From an uncultured Paraprevotella sp. (lineage in GTDB: Bacteria > Bacteroidota > Bacteroidia > Bacteroidales > Bacteroidaceae): DNA of 5,985 bases. This document shows positions 1 through 5,985 of this stretch, piece by piece. The DNA is taken from contig CAJUGV010000019.1 in NCBI GenBank assembly GCA_910586505.1, positions 1 through 5,985 of the forward strand, written 5' to 3'. A program made the position numbers and the translations under genes. The notes below the pieces were generated by a model. The model did no database searches, had not been told where the DNA came from, and saw only the letters and a program-made list of their open reading frames with translations. Each line of letters starts with the position of its first letter. Position 1 is the first letter of the stretch.

Positions 1-54
1 TAGCTCGCCAGGCTCATAACCTGGAGGTCGTTCGTTCGAGTCGGGCCTCCGCAA
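1..54 (+). tRNA. tRNA-Met (CAT), 3' part, probably the initiator tRNA
   Basis: The window opens inside a tRNA. Visible are the 3' half of the D stem (GCTC, 3-6), a 5-bp anticodon stem (CCAGG 8-12 with CCTGG 20-24), a 7-base loop with anticodon CAT at 15-17, a variable loop (25-29), a T stem (30-34 with 42-46, including two G-U pairs) around the T loop TTCGAGT (35-41), and the 3' acceptor strand CTCCGCA (47-53) with discriminator A54. Three points suggest the initiator rather than an elongator Met or Ile2 tRNA: A at position 72, which fits the unpaired 1-72 end of bacterial initiators; T at position 24, implying the A11-U24 pair; and G-C pairs at 30-40 and 31-39. Position 29 is A rather than the usual G, which is a mild deviation. 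CCA is not encoded (ACATTAG follows). The 5' half lies outside the window, so the initiator call is an inference. Confidence 0.9.
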
Positions 55-62
55 CATTAGAC

Positions 63-104
63 AAGCGCAATTAACTTCAGGAAAGTTAGTTGCGCTTTGT
101 GTTT
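63..104 (+). terminator. Hairpin terminator after the tRNA
   Basis: A 15-bp stem (63-77 with 83-97) closes over a 5-base loop (CAGGA). Its only irregularity is T71 opposite G89, which is a U-G wobble in plus-strand RNA but an A-C mismatch in minus-strand RNA, so the structure is built for the plus strand. The sequence after it, TGTGTTT, is only moderately U-rich. Placed nine bases after the tRNA, it most likely ends the tRNA transcript and separates it from the GH43 gene. Confidence 0.72.
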
Positions 105-144
105 AAATAATAACTGTACGTAAAACATTAACCTGAACATTATC

Positions 145-3027
145 ATGAAGAAAATTCTCCGCTCTTTAGTAACAGGTCTGGCAGCAATGGTCATGGCAGG
201 ACATGTCTTGTCCTTGCATGGACAAGACGGTGACATGCGCATATACGTCGGCAAGGAGGATGCCCAAAAGATGTATTCCTCCATCAATATGCAGCGAACC
301 AGCATACACGACCCGTCCGTCGTCTATGATGAATCGAGCAAGTCTTACTATATCTTCGGTTCTCATATGGGTACCGCCAGATCCGGCAACCTGCAGAACT
401 GGAGCTGGATATCTCTTCCCTGGGCTACGGTAAACGGGGACGGCAGCCAGGTGTCCGCATCTCCGGACAATGCGTTCCGTATCAATCAGACCAAGGAAGT
501 GACCATCCAAGGGAAGACCGTACCCTTCGGCAATTTCGATGCAGCCGCATGGAACTGCGCCCTGCCGGGGACGAACGAAAACGGAGAAACTTTCGCATGG
601 ACCGTAGACGGAAACATGTGGGCCCCCGACATCGTCTACAATCCCGTGATGAAGAAGTGGTGCCAATATCTTAGTCTGAACGGACCGGCATGGAACTCCT
701 GCATCATCCTGCTCACCGCCGACAAGATCGAAGGACCTTATGTGTATCAGGGACCGGTGGTCTACACCGGATTCCGCAACGATACCGACGAAAGAATATC
801 TTTCCATAAAACCGACCTTGAACTGGTCATCGGAAAACAACAAAGTCTGCCGGCGCGATACAGGCAGGACAAATGGGGTGACTTCTGGCCGCATGCCATA
901 GACCCATGCGTATTCTATGACGAGGAAGGAAATCTGTGGATGGCCTACGGCTCATGGTCGGGAGGCATCTATATGCTGCAACTGAACGAACAGACCGGAC
1001 TGCGCGACTACGACACGGTCTATCCGAGCGACTTCGACACGCAGAAAGCCAAGGTGACCACAGACCCTTATTTTGGTAAGAAAATAGCAGGCGGATGCTA
1101 CGTTTCGGGAGAAGGTCCCTACATCGAACATATAGGAGACTATTACTATCTTTTCGTCAGTTACGGAGGTTATGCCCCCGATGGCGGATATGAAATGCGC
1201 ATCTTTCGCTCGACACGCCCCGACGGCCCGTACAAGGATATGAACGGCACCGACGCTATCTTTACCGGATGGCGTCTGAATTTCGGTCCGAACGCAGACA
1301 ACAGGGGAGAGAAGTTGCTCGGCTCCTACAACAAATGGGGCTTCATGACCATCGGCGAATGTGCACAAGGGCACAACTCGGCCATCGCGGCACCCGATGG
1401 ACGCACCTATCTTGTCTACCATACTAAATTCAACGATGGTACGGCAGGTCATCAGGTGCGCGTGCATCAACTCTTCCTCAACCGTCAGGGTTGGCTTGTC
1501 GCCGCTCCGTTCGAATACAACGGCGAAACGGCTGACGACCGGAAAATCGCATCCTCACAAACTTTCAGCCGTGAGGAAGTGGCAGGCCCCTACAGCGTTC
1601 TCCTGCACCGTTACGGCCTGAAACACACGGAATACGAGGAGGCCACCCCTTCCGATATCGTACTTCTCGAAAACGGCAAGGTGGAAGGCGCCTATACCGG
1701 CACCTGGAATATATACGAGAATAATTCCTACATCACGCTGACATTGAACGGAACAACCTACGAAGGGGTAGTGATAGAACAACAAATGGAGCATACCACC
1801 ATCCAAGCCATCTGCTTCACCGCCTGCGGCAGCAACGGGACAAACCTGTGGGGCTACCGCATGAAGGATAAGTATGCACTGGCCTATACGCTCAACACCA
1901 CGACCCTGCCGGTGAAAGAAAACCAAAGCATCAGCAAAAACATAGACCTGTATGGAATAAAGAAACAAAATACGGTAGAAGTGAAATGGAGCTCGGACAG
2001 GCCGGACGTGCTGTCTTCAACCGGACGGTACAACCCTGCCGGACTGACAGAAGACGTTCAGGTGCAATTAAAGGCTGAGCTCTCTTGCGGAAACTATTTC
2101 TGGACGGAAGACTATCATGTCACGGCACGAAAGGAAACGCTTCCGGAAGGAGACTGGAAGAGCGGCATCAGGGCTTACTATAACTTTGACGGAAAACCGT
2201 TCACCAATGCTTACAACAGCAACCAGGAAGCCCGCACCATGGCACAAGGCAGCAACAGAATCCCTTCTTCGGAAGCAGACAGCCTGCGCAACGGAAGGAT
2301 CCTGCATCAGTTTTTCGGAGCCAACGGCAACTGCAGCTACACTCAAATCCCCAACCCGCTCAGAAACGAACGTGCGGAAGGCATGACGGTGTCTCTATGG
2401 GTAAAACGCACCGACGACGTGCCTTGGGATGCTATCTGGTCTTTTTATAACGCGTCCGCCAACACCCGGCTCTACTTCACCGGCAATACGTACATAGGAT
2501 TCAACAACGGCAAGGACTGGTTCGATATCAACCATCCGGGCATTGTGGTGTCGAACCGCATACCCGTCGGAGAATGGTGTCTGGTCACGCTTACCGTATC
2601 CCGCACTGAGGGATGCCAGCTTTATGTGAACGGAAACCGTGTGCGCGACATGGAATATGCAGGCAACTGCAACGGAACGGCCGTCGGAGCAGCGACCGAT
2701 TTCGACTACAACAAAGTGATGGACTTCATTCAAGCATGCCCCAATTTCTATCTGGGCTACGGTTCTTTCTGGGGTTCGGTGGACGTAAGGCTGGATGACC
2801 TTATGATTTATGACCGTGCGCTGAGCAGTACCGACGTCAGGGCGCTGAATACCATGAGCAACAGAGTTACGGATTTTTCACAGTTGCAAAGCGGCTCATC
2901 AATAGAGAATGTAGACAACGACCTGCGCGGAACTGCCGGACAGACCTACGATTTATCCGGCCGTCCCGTAAAAGACATGCAGAAAGGCGTATACATTGTC
3001 AACGGAAAGAAAATCATCAATCGGTAA
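145..3027 (+). CDS. Exported multi-domain GH43 glycoside hydrolase, probably endo-1,5-alpha-L-arabinanase-like, with LamG domain and T9SS-like tail
   Basis: This 960-residue protein begins with a signal peptide (about 1-27: KK and R in the n-region, hydrophobic core LVTGLAAMVMAG, no lipobox cysteine). The GH43 five-bladed propeller spans about 50-455. The expected catalytic set is present: base Asp56 in HDPSVV, pKa-modulating Asp253 in IDPCVF, acid Glu323 in SGEGPY, and His410 in GHNS, which binds the metal at the propeller centre in arabinanases. WAPDIVY (159-165) is a further family motif. After it come a GH43 C-terminal beta domain (about 455-575), an atrophied bacterial Ig-like domain (about 590-665), a LamG/ConA-like jellyroll (about 673-905) and a C-terminal tail (about 925-960: YDLSGRPV, KGVYIVNGKK) resembling type IX secretion sorting domains. 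The ATG at 145 is supported by the signal peptide; there is no Shine-Dalgarno sequence and no clear Bacteroides-type promoter in the 40 bases before it. The protein should act outside the cell on alpha-L-arabinofuranosyl or, less likely, beta-xylosyl linkages. The fold is sure; the exact substrate and GH43 subfamily are not. Confidence 0.95.
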   Translation: MKKILRSLVTGLAAMVMAGHVLSLHGQDGDMRIYVGKEDAQKMYSSINMQRTSIHDPSVVYDESSKSYYIFGSHMGTARSGNLQNWSWISLPWATVNGDGSQVSASPDNAFRINQTKEVTIQGKTVPFGNFDAAAWNCALPGTNENGETFAWTVDGNMWAPDIVYNPVMKKWCQYLSLNGPAWNSCIILLTADKIEGPYVYQGPVVYTGFRNDTDERISFHKTDLELVIGKQQSLPARYRQDKWGDFWPHAIDPCVFYDEEGNLWMAYGSWSGGIYMLQLNEQTGLRDYDTVYPSDFDTQKAKVTTDPYFGKKIAGGCYVSGEGPYIEHIGDYYYLFVSYGGYAPDGGYEMRIFRSTRPDGPYKDMNGTDAIFTGWRLNFGPNADNRGEKLLGSYNKWGFMTIGECAQGHNSAIAAPDGRTYLVYHTKFNDGTAGHQVRVHQLFLNRQGWLVAAPFEYNGETADDRKIASSQTFSREEVAGPYSVLLHRYGLKHTEYEEATPSDIVLLENGKVEGAYTGTWNIYENNSYITLTLNGTTYEGVVIEQQMEHTTIQAICFTACGSNGTNLWGYRMKDKYALAYTLNTTTLPVKENQSISKNIDLYGIKKQNTVEVKWSSDRPDVLSSTGRYNPAGLTEDVQVQLKAELSCGNYFWTEDYHVTARKETLPEGDWKSGIRAYYNFDGKPFTNAYNSNQEARTMAQGSNRIPSSEADSLRNGRILHQFFGANGNCSYTQIPNPLRNERAEGMTVSLWVKRTDDVPWDAIWSFYNASANTRLYFTGNTYIGFNNGKDWFDINHPGIVVSNRIPVGEWCLVTLTVSRTEGCQLYVNGNRVRDMEYAGNCNGTAVGAATDFDYNKVMDFIQACPNFYLGYGSFWGSVDVRLDDLMIYDRALSSTDVRALNTMSNRVTDFSQLQSGSSIENVDNDLRGTAGQTYDLSGRPVKDMQKGVYIVNGKKIINR

Positions 3028-3046
3028 CATATATCGTACAAACAAA

Positions 3047-3102
3047 ATAAAGGAAGCGCCCCCGTGCACGAATGTTGCAGTATGCGGGGGCGCTTCCTTT
3101 AT
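3047..3102. terminator. Bidirectional terminator between convergent genes
   Basis: An 18-bp perfect inverted repeat (3047-3064 with 3085-3102), centred on GCGCCCCCG/CGGGGGCGC, encloses a 20-base loop. The loop may hold a further 4-bp TGCA/TGCA stem (3065-3068 with 3076-3079). It lies 20 bases after the GH43 stop codon and 17 bases beyond the glycosyltransferase stop codon, so it can serve both genes. Read on the minus strand, the arm runs into TTTATTTTGTTTG, a good U-rich tail. On the plus strand the tail is only CTTTATCC, so it looks more efficient for the minus-strand gene. Confidence 0.87.
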
Positions 3103-3119
3103 CCGTATCCGGCCAAACT

Positions 3120-4244
3120 CTACACACAAAGATAGCATTTCCCATACAGCCGGTAAGCTCCGTAATCGCATGTGAGCAAGGCTTGCTCAAAAGGACGCAG
3201 ACGCGCATCTTCCGTCCGGAAGCCCAGAAAGTATTCTCGCAACAATGCGGCAGTAACCCCAAAAGCATCCCTATGTACCGTTTCATCAAGACTGACAAAA
3301 CGGGTCAGATTTATCTGTAGGTCCTGAAGAAACGCATCGTATAAGGAAGAGGTGGGACAGATCCCGAGTCGACGGCTATCTGCCAGTATGCGACGGGTCA
3401 CCCATAAGGCATCCAGCGTCTTGATCCTGCCACGGGAGGTGGAAGTGATTCCTTGCTCATTCTGCCTATACTGATACACCACATCACTGACAACGGCTAC
3501 TTTGCGGCAACGGGGATACAGCAAATAAAGACAAATAGTATCTTCAAACCAATAGCCTGGAGGAAAATGTACATCGGCAAATAAATATGACTTATAGACC
3601 TTTCCTACCGGAAAGCCGTAGAGTATGCGCCAGTCTGCCGTCGTCTGTTCACGATGCCGGAATGTAGAGATTATCTCATCATCCGTAAAACGGGTATATC
3701 CTCCCTCTACAATATCGGCGTTCGTTCGGATAGCTGTTCTCATCAACACATCCACCGCATTGCGCGGTATTTTGTCATCAGCATCCACAAACATGATATA
3801 ACGCGCACGGATCTGTTCAAGAGCCGCATTCCTGGCACCGGAGAACCCTTTGTTCTCCTGATTTATCAGACAGAAATCCTTGCGTTCCTCATACTTCCGC
3901 AAGACAGACAGTGTATCATCTGTTGATCCATCGTTCACCACCGTAACAAGCATACTGAAATCCGTACGCTGCGACAGCACCGACTCGATACACTCCTCTA
4001 TATACGGTCCTGCATTGTAAGCCGGAATTATAATCTGCAAGTCGTAAGCAAACGGTTGCATCATCCGATTCTTATATAAAGAAGTACTGTTTACATCAGG
4101 ATGAAGTACCGCCAAACGCCTGGCAGCAGCAGTCGCATTTTCTTCGACATTCCCAAAGGTGGAATGACAAAAAGGATACAACAGACGGTAACACAATGCA
4201 TGCAACCGCAGCTTCCTTATACAACGAAAAAGAAAAATACTCAC
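3120..4244 (-). CDS. Family 2 glycosyltransferase (GT-A fold)
   Basis: This cytoplasmic enzyme probably transfers a sugar from a nucleotide-sugar donor to a surface or capsular polysaccharide, lipopolysaccharide or protein glycan; donor and acceptor cannot be read from the sequence. From the GTG at 4244 it has 374 residues. GT2 motifs appear in order: LQIIIPAYN (about 69-77) at the first strand, VNDGSTDD (103-110) binding the nucleotide, ENKGFSGARNAAL (130-142), the metal-binding DxD as DADD (154-157), and FED (233-235), the usual place of the catalytic base. No membrane segment is obvious; the first 30 residues are cationic and aromatic and might touch the membrane. The start is uncertain. 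The frame is open from 4343 but has no ATG before 4064. Candidates are TTG 4328 (402 residues), GTG 4244 (374, after an A-rich stretch) and ATG 4064 (314). I chose 4244 because residues 30-60 read like protein while the DNA just upstream is full of palindromes. It follows the fucosidase gene on the same strand after about 219 bp, which does not suggest tight coupling. Confidence 0.88.
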   Translation of the reverse strand: MSIFLFRCIRKLRLHALCYRLLYPFCHSTFGNVEENATAAARRLAVLHPDVNSTSLYKNRMMQPFAYDLQIIIPAYNAGPYIEECIESVLSQRTDFSMLVTVVNDGSTDDTLSVLRKYEERKDFCLINQENKGFSGARNAALEQIRARYIMFVDADDKIPRNAVDVLMRTAIRTNADIVEGGYTRFTDDEIISTFRHREQTTADWRILYGFPVGKVYKSYLFADVHFPPGYWFEDTICLYLLYPRCRKVAVVSDVVYQYRQNEQGITSTSRGRIKTLDALWVTRRILADSRRLGICPTSSLYDAFLQDLQINLTRFVSLDETVHRDAFGVTAALLREYFLGFRTEDARLRPFEQALLTCDYGAYRLYGKCYLCV

Positions 4245-4280
4245 AAGCTTCTGTTTTTTTAATGATGACGACCAAATAAT

Positions 4281-4325
4281 CTTTTCGAAAAGTGCTCCGG
4301 TTAAGCTTTGAATCAAAGTATCCGG
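4281..4325. repeat. Cluster of short perfect palindromes upstream of the glycosyltransferase
   Basis: CTTTTCGAAAAG (4281-4292) is a perfect 12-bp palindrome. Immediately after it, CTTTGA-A-TCAAAG (4306-4318) is a 6-bp inverted repeat around one base, and this is framed by CCGG at 4297-4300 and 4322-4325. Together they could be operator half-sites or a leader hairpin for the glycosyltransferase gene, lying 37-81 bases before the GTG start preferred here. If translation starts at TTG 4328, the same bases would be coding. The symmetry is seen directly; the role is inferred. Confidence 0.45.
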
Positions 4326-4437
4326 CAATAATAGCTTTGCAGCTCAAGTACCGTCACTAAAGATGCCCCTACAGATCCAATATTTGGCAACGCAGAAAAG
4401 TAGCTAACTTTTGTCATAAGATGATTGTCTAATAAAT

Positions 4438-4470
4438 TAAAAGTATCAATGATGTAATCCAGATTACAAT
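4438..4470 (-). promoter_or_regulatory. Possible Bacteroides-type promoter for the glycosyltransferase gene
   Basis: Read on the minus strand, TACTTTTA (4445-4438) matches seven of the eight characters of the Bacteroidales -7 consensus TAnnTTTG. ATTG (4470-4467), 21 bases upstream, is a poor match to the -33 element. Transcription would begin near 4431, giving a leader of about 190 bases to the GTG start. AT-rich DNA gives such matches by chance, so this is a weak candidate. Confidence 0.2.
4453..4468. repeat. Palindrome TGTAATC-CA-GATTACA overlapping the fucosidase stop codon
   Basis: Seven bases on each side are perfectly complementary around a two-base centre. The fucosidase stop codon (4464-4466) lies within the right arm. 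It has no following U-tract and little GC, so it does not look like a terminator; a regulator binding site for the downstream glycosyltransferase gene is possible. The symmetry is certain, the function unknown. Confidence 0.4.
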
Positions 4471-5972
4471 GAAGTATTAATCACATTAAATTCATAGATT
4501 GACGGTGGTGCCGTAGCCGATCTGACATTCAGGCGTACTTTCTCCGCACTATAAAAATAAGGGAATCTGATAGTCTTGCAGTCGCCCATAGGGGTGTCGT
4601 CTGCAAAAATCGTCTCCCAACACCCGTCTACAAAACGATCTATCGTATAAGCCTGAATACGGTTGGTCCGACGGTTGGAGAAATCACCTAAATGCTCCAC
4701 ATCACAATATTCAAAAATAGTGATCTTATCAAACTCCGTATGGGGAGCAAGTGTCACAACCAACTGCGGTGTAAGATCAGCAGAAGCCCATCTTGTCTGT
4801 AGACCTCCGTCGGAAGCCTTGTCCGGTGCAAACTCATCCGATGAATCCCAACAGGAAGTTGCTTCTGTCGGACATCCGACCTGAAGATACCGACCTCCAG
4901 AAAGTAAAGGCTCTCCTCTTCGGATACCTAGACGTTTACAAAGTGCAATGGCTGTCTGGGCTTCATGCTCACGTATGCGACCATGGTAATCGGGAGCAAT
5001 ATTAACTACAAGACTATTTCCGTTGCACGTAGTCCAATAGAACAATTCTTCCAACTCGTCAAGGTCACGGACATATTTGATGTCTCTCTTCTGAAACCAC
5101 GCCCACTCCTTGCTAAGACAAATGGTATGTTCAAATGGTAAATAGTAAGAATTACCTCCATAAAGATATTGCTTTTTATCATTTCGGGACGCAATCATCG
5201 GGTCCCATAATCTGAAATCTCCGGGAAAGTACCGCATGTGAAAAATGTTATCCTCCGTCATTCTATCTGGAAGTACTTCCACAAAGCCTCCTTGGTCCTC
5301 TTCACTAGTACCGATAGTTCCATTGACTCCGACAGCACAGTTTGGATTAATATTTTTAACTAAATCATATAGTCTGGGGATATTCCACTCAGCCGCCGGC
5401 TTATCCCATGCTCCATCAAGCCAAAGTTCGCAAATATCTCCATAATTGGTCATCAGCTCTGTCAACTGTCCACACATGAAATCTACATATTTCGTAAAAT
5501 CACCACATGTATAAGTCGGTTCATGGCGGTCCCAAAGAGAATAATAAATACCAAATTCCAAACCATACTTCTTACATGCCCTGGCCACAGCACCTACGAC
5601 ATCTGTTTTATTTCCAGATGAGGCGACATCGTATTCCGTGTATTGACTGTCCCAAAGACAAAAACCGTCATGATGTTTAGTCACAAGAAGCACATAACGG
5701 AATCCCGCATCACGTGCCACCCTGACCCATTGATCACAATCTAAGTCATCGGGTGCATAGGTCAAAGCCGGAACCTTACCCTCACTCCATTCCTGTTCAA
5801 TAAATGTATTCATTCCAAAATGAACGAACATTCCATAGCCCCGCTCCATCATCAGCCTTTGCGCCCCATTCGGAGCATCCGACGGAACCATGCCCCGGGC
5901 AAAGAGAGGAAGAGGAAGCGGAAACAAAACCCCCAATAAAAAAGAAAAAAACAAGTTCACAAACTCTTTCAT
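4464..5972 (-). CDS. Secreted alpha-L-fucosidase, GH29, with C-terminal F5/8-type (discoidin) domain
   Basis: This 502-residue enzyme should hydrolyse alpha-L-fucosyl ends of host or plant glycans by a retaining mechanism, in the periplasm or at the cell surface. A signal peptide occupies about residues 1-26 (hydrophobic FVNLFFSFLLGVLFPLPLPLF then ARG; no lipobox cysteine). The GH29 barrel covers about 35-360. It shows GMFVHFG (47-53), the active-site KHHDGFCLW (99-107), GIYYSLWDRHEP (141-152), the nucleophile Asp186 in ELWLDGAW, and NGNSLVVNIAP (317-327), the family's late conserved strand. Residues about 365-500 form a beta-sandwich of F5/8 C or CBM32 type (DKASDGGLQTRWAS, KVRLNVRSA, PSIYEFNV), probably for glycan binding. 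The general acid is not obvious: the segment FEHTICLSKEWAWF (280-293) stands where many relatives have a T-x-SWGY-like motif. The ATG at 5972 is supported by the signal peptide; no Shine-Dalgarno sequence is seen in the 13 bases available upstream. The nearest gene downstream is the glycosyltransferase. Base composition is visibly lower in GC than in the GH43 gene. Confidence 0.93.
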   Translation of the reverse strand: MKEFVNLFFSFLLGVLFPLPLPLFARGMVPSDAPNGAQRLMMERGYGMFVHFGMNTFIEQEWSEGKVPALTYAPDDLDCDQWVRVARDAGFRYVLLVTKHHDGFCLWDSQYTEYDVASSGNKTDVVGAVARACKKYGLEFGIYYSLWDRHEPTYTCGDFTKYVDFMCGQLTELMTNYGDICELWLDGAWDKPAAEWNIPRLYDLVKNINPNCAVGVNGTIGTSEEDQGGFVEVLPDRMTEDNIFHMRYFPGDFRLWDPMIASRNDKKQYLYGGNSYYLPFEHTICLSKEWAWFQKRDIKYVRDLDELEELFYWTTCNGNSLVVNIAPDYHGRIREHEAQTAIALCKRLGIRRGEPLLSGGRYLQVGCPTEATSCWDSSDEFAPDKASDGGLQTRWASADLTPQLVVTLAPHTEFDKITIFEYCDVEHLGDFSNRRTNRIQAYTIDRFVDGCWETIFADDTPMGDCKTIRFPYFYSAEKVRLNVRSATAPPSIYEFNVINTSL

Positions 5973-5985
5973 ATATTATACTGTT

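Noticed and set aside
1..60. tRNA 3' end as an integration (att) site
   Set aside because: I saw no second copy of the tRNA 3' sequence in the window, and no integrase or mobile gene next to it.
98..144. Promoter for the GH43 gene
   Set aside because: No TAnnTTTG-like element with a properly spaced TTG partner could be found, so none is annotated.
166..894. 242-residue antisense open frame under the GH43 gene
   Set aside because: It lies wholly opposite the strongly supported GH43 catalytic region, has no recognisable domain, and is of the kind produced by GC-rich coding DNA. The same applies to the antisense frames at 952-1470, 1555-1968, 2068-2346 and 2395-2733.
3065..3084. Loop of the 3047-3102 hairpin as a small RNA or recombination site
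   Set aside because: The loop is short and unremarkable; a bidirectional terminator explains the structure and position fully.
4096..4347. 83-residue minus-strand frame, Cys-rich in appearance
   Set aside because: It starts only at TTG, overlaps the glycosyltransferase in another frame, and its composition is that of a frame shadow.
4313..4417. 34-codon frame starting at ATG 4417 as a separate small gene
   Set aside because: It has no ribosome binding site, no recognisable motif, and overlaps the possible glycosyltransferase frame. It is kept only as part of the frameshift question.

Overview
The window reads as chromosomal DNA from a glycan-degrading member of the Bacteroidota, most likely Bacteroidales (Bacteroides, Phocaeicola or Prevotella type). 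This is inferred from two large secreted glycoside hydrolases with accessory domains, a type IX secretion-like C-terminal tail on one of them, no visible Shine-Dalgarno sequences before the starts, and a tRNA gene without an encoded CCA end. The species cannot be named from the sequence.

Layout. The left edge (1-54) is the 3' part of a tRNA-Met(CAT) with initiator-type features, followed by a hairpin terminator (63-104). A 960-residue plus-strand gene (145-3027) encodes an exported GH43 glycosidase, probably arabinan-active. Its apparent modules are signal peptide, five-bladed GH43 catalytic domain, GH43 C-terminal beta domain, atrophied Ig-like domain, LamG/ConA-like jellyroll and a sorting tail. 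An 18-bp perfect hairpin (3047-3102) separates it from the convergent minus-strand genes.

The minus strand carries a family 2 glycosyltransferase (3120 to about 4244, start uncertain) and, upstream of it, a GH29 alpha-L-fucosidase with a C-terminal F5/8-type (discoidin) domain (4464-5972). The gap between them (about 4245-4463) is AT-rich. It holds several short perfect palindromes, a weak promoter-like match, and no convincing gene.

How the genes fit together. The two hydrolases are exported and could remove arabinose-type units and fucose from plant or host glycans. The glycosyltransferase is cytoplasmic and biosynthetic, so it is probably a neighbour rather than a pathway partner. No SusC/SusD pair, sensor-regulator or transporter lies in the window, so a polysaccharide utilization locus cannot be claimed from it. 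I found no CRISPR array, insertion sequence or clearly undescribed system. The points most worth a second look are the 5' end of the glycosyltransferase gene, the palindromes beside it, the multi-module GH43 protein with its sorting tail, and the divergent active-site region of the fucosidase.
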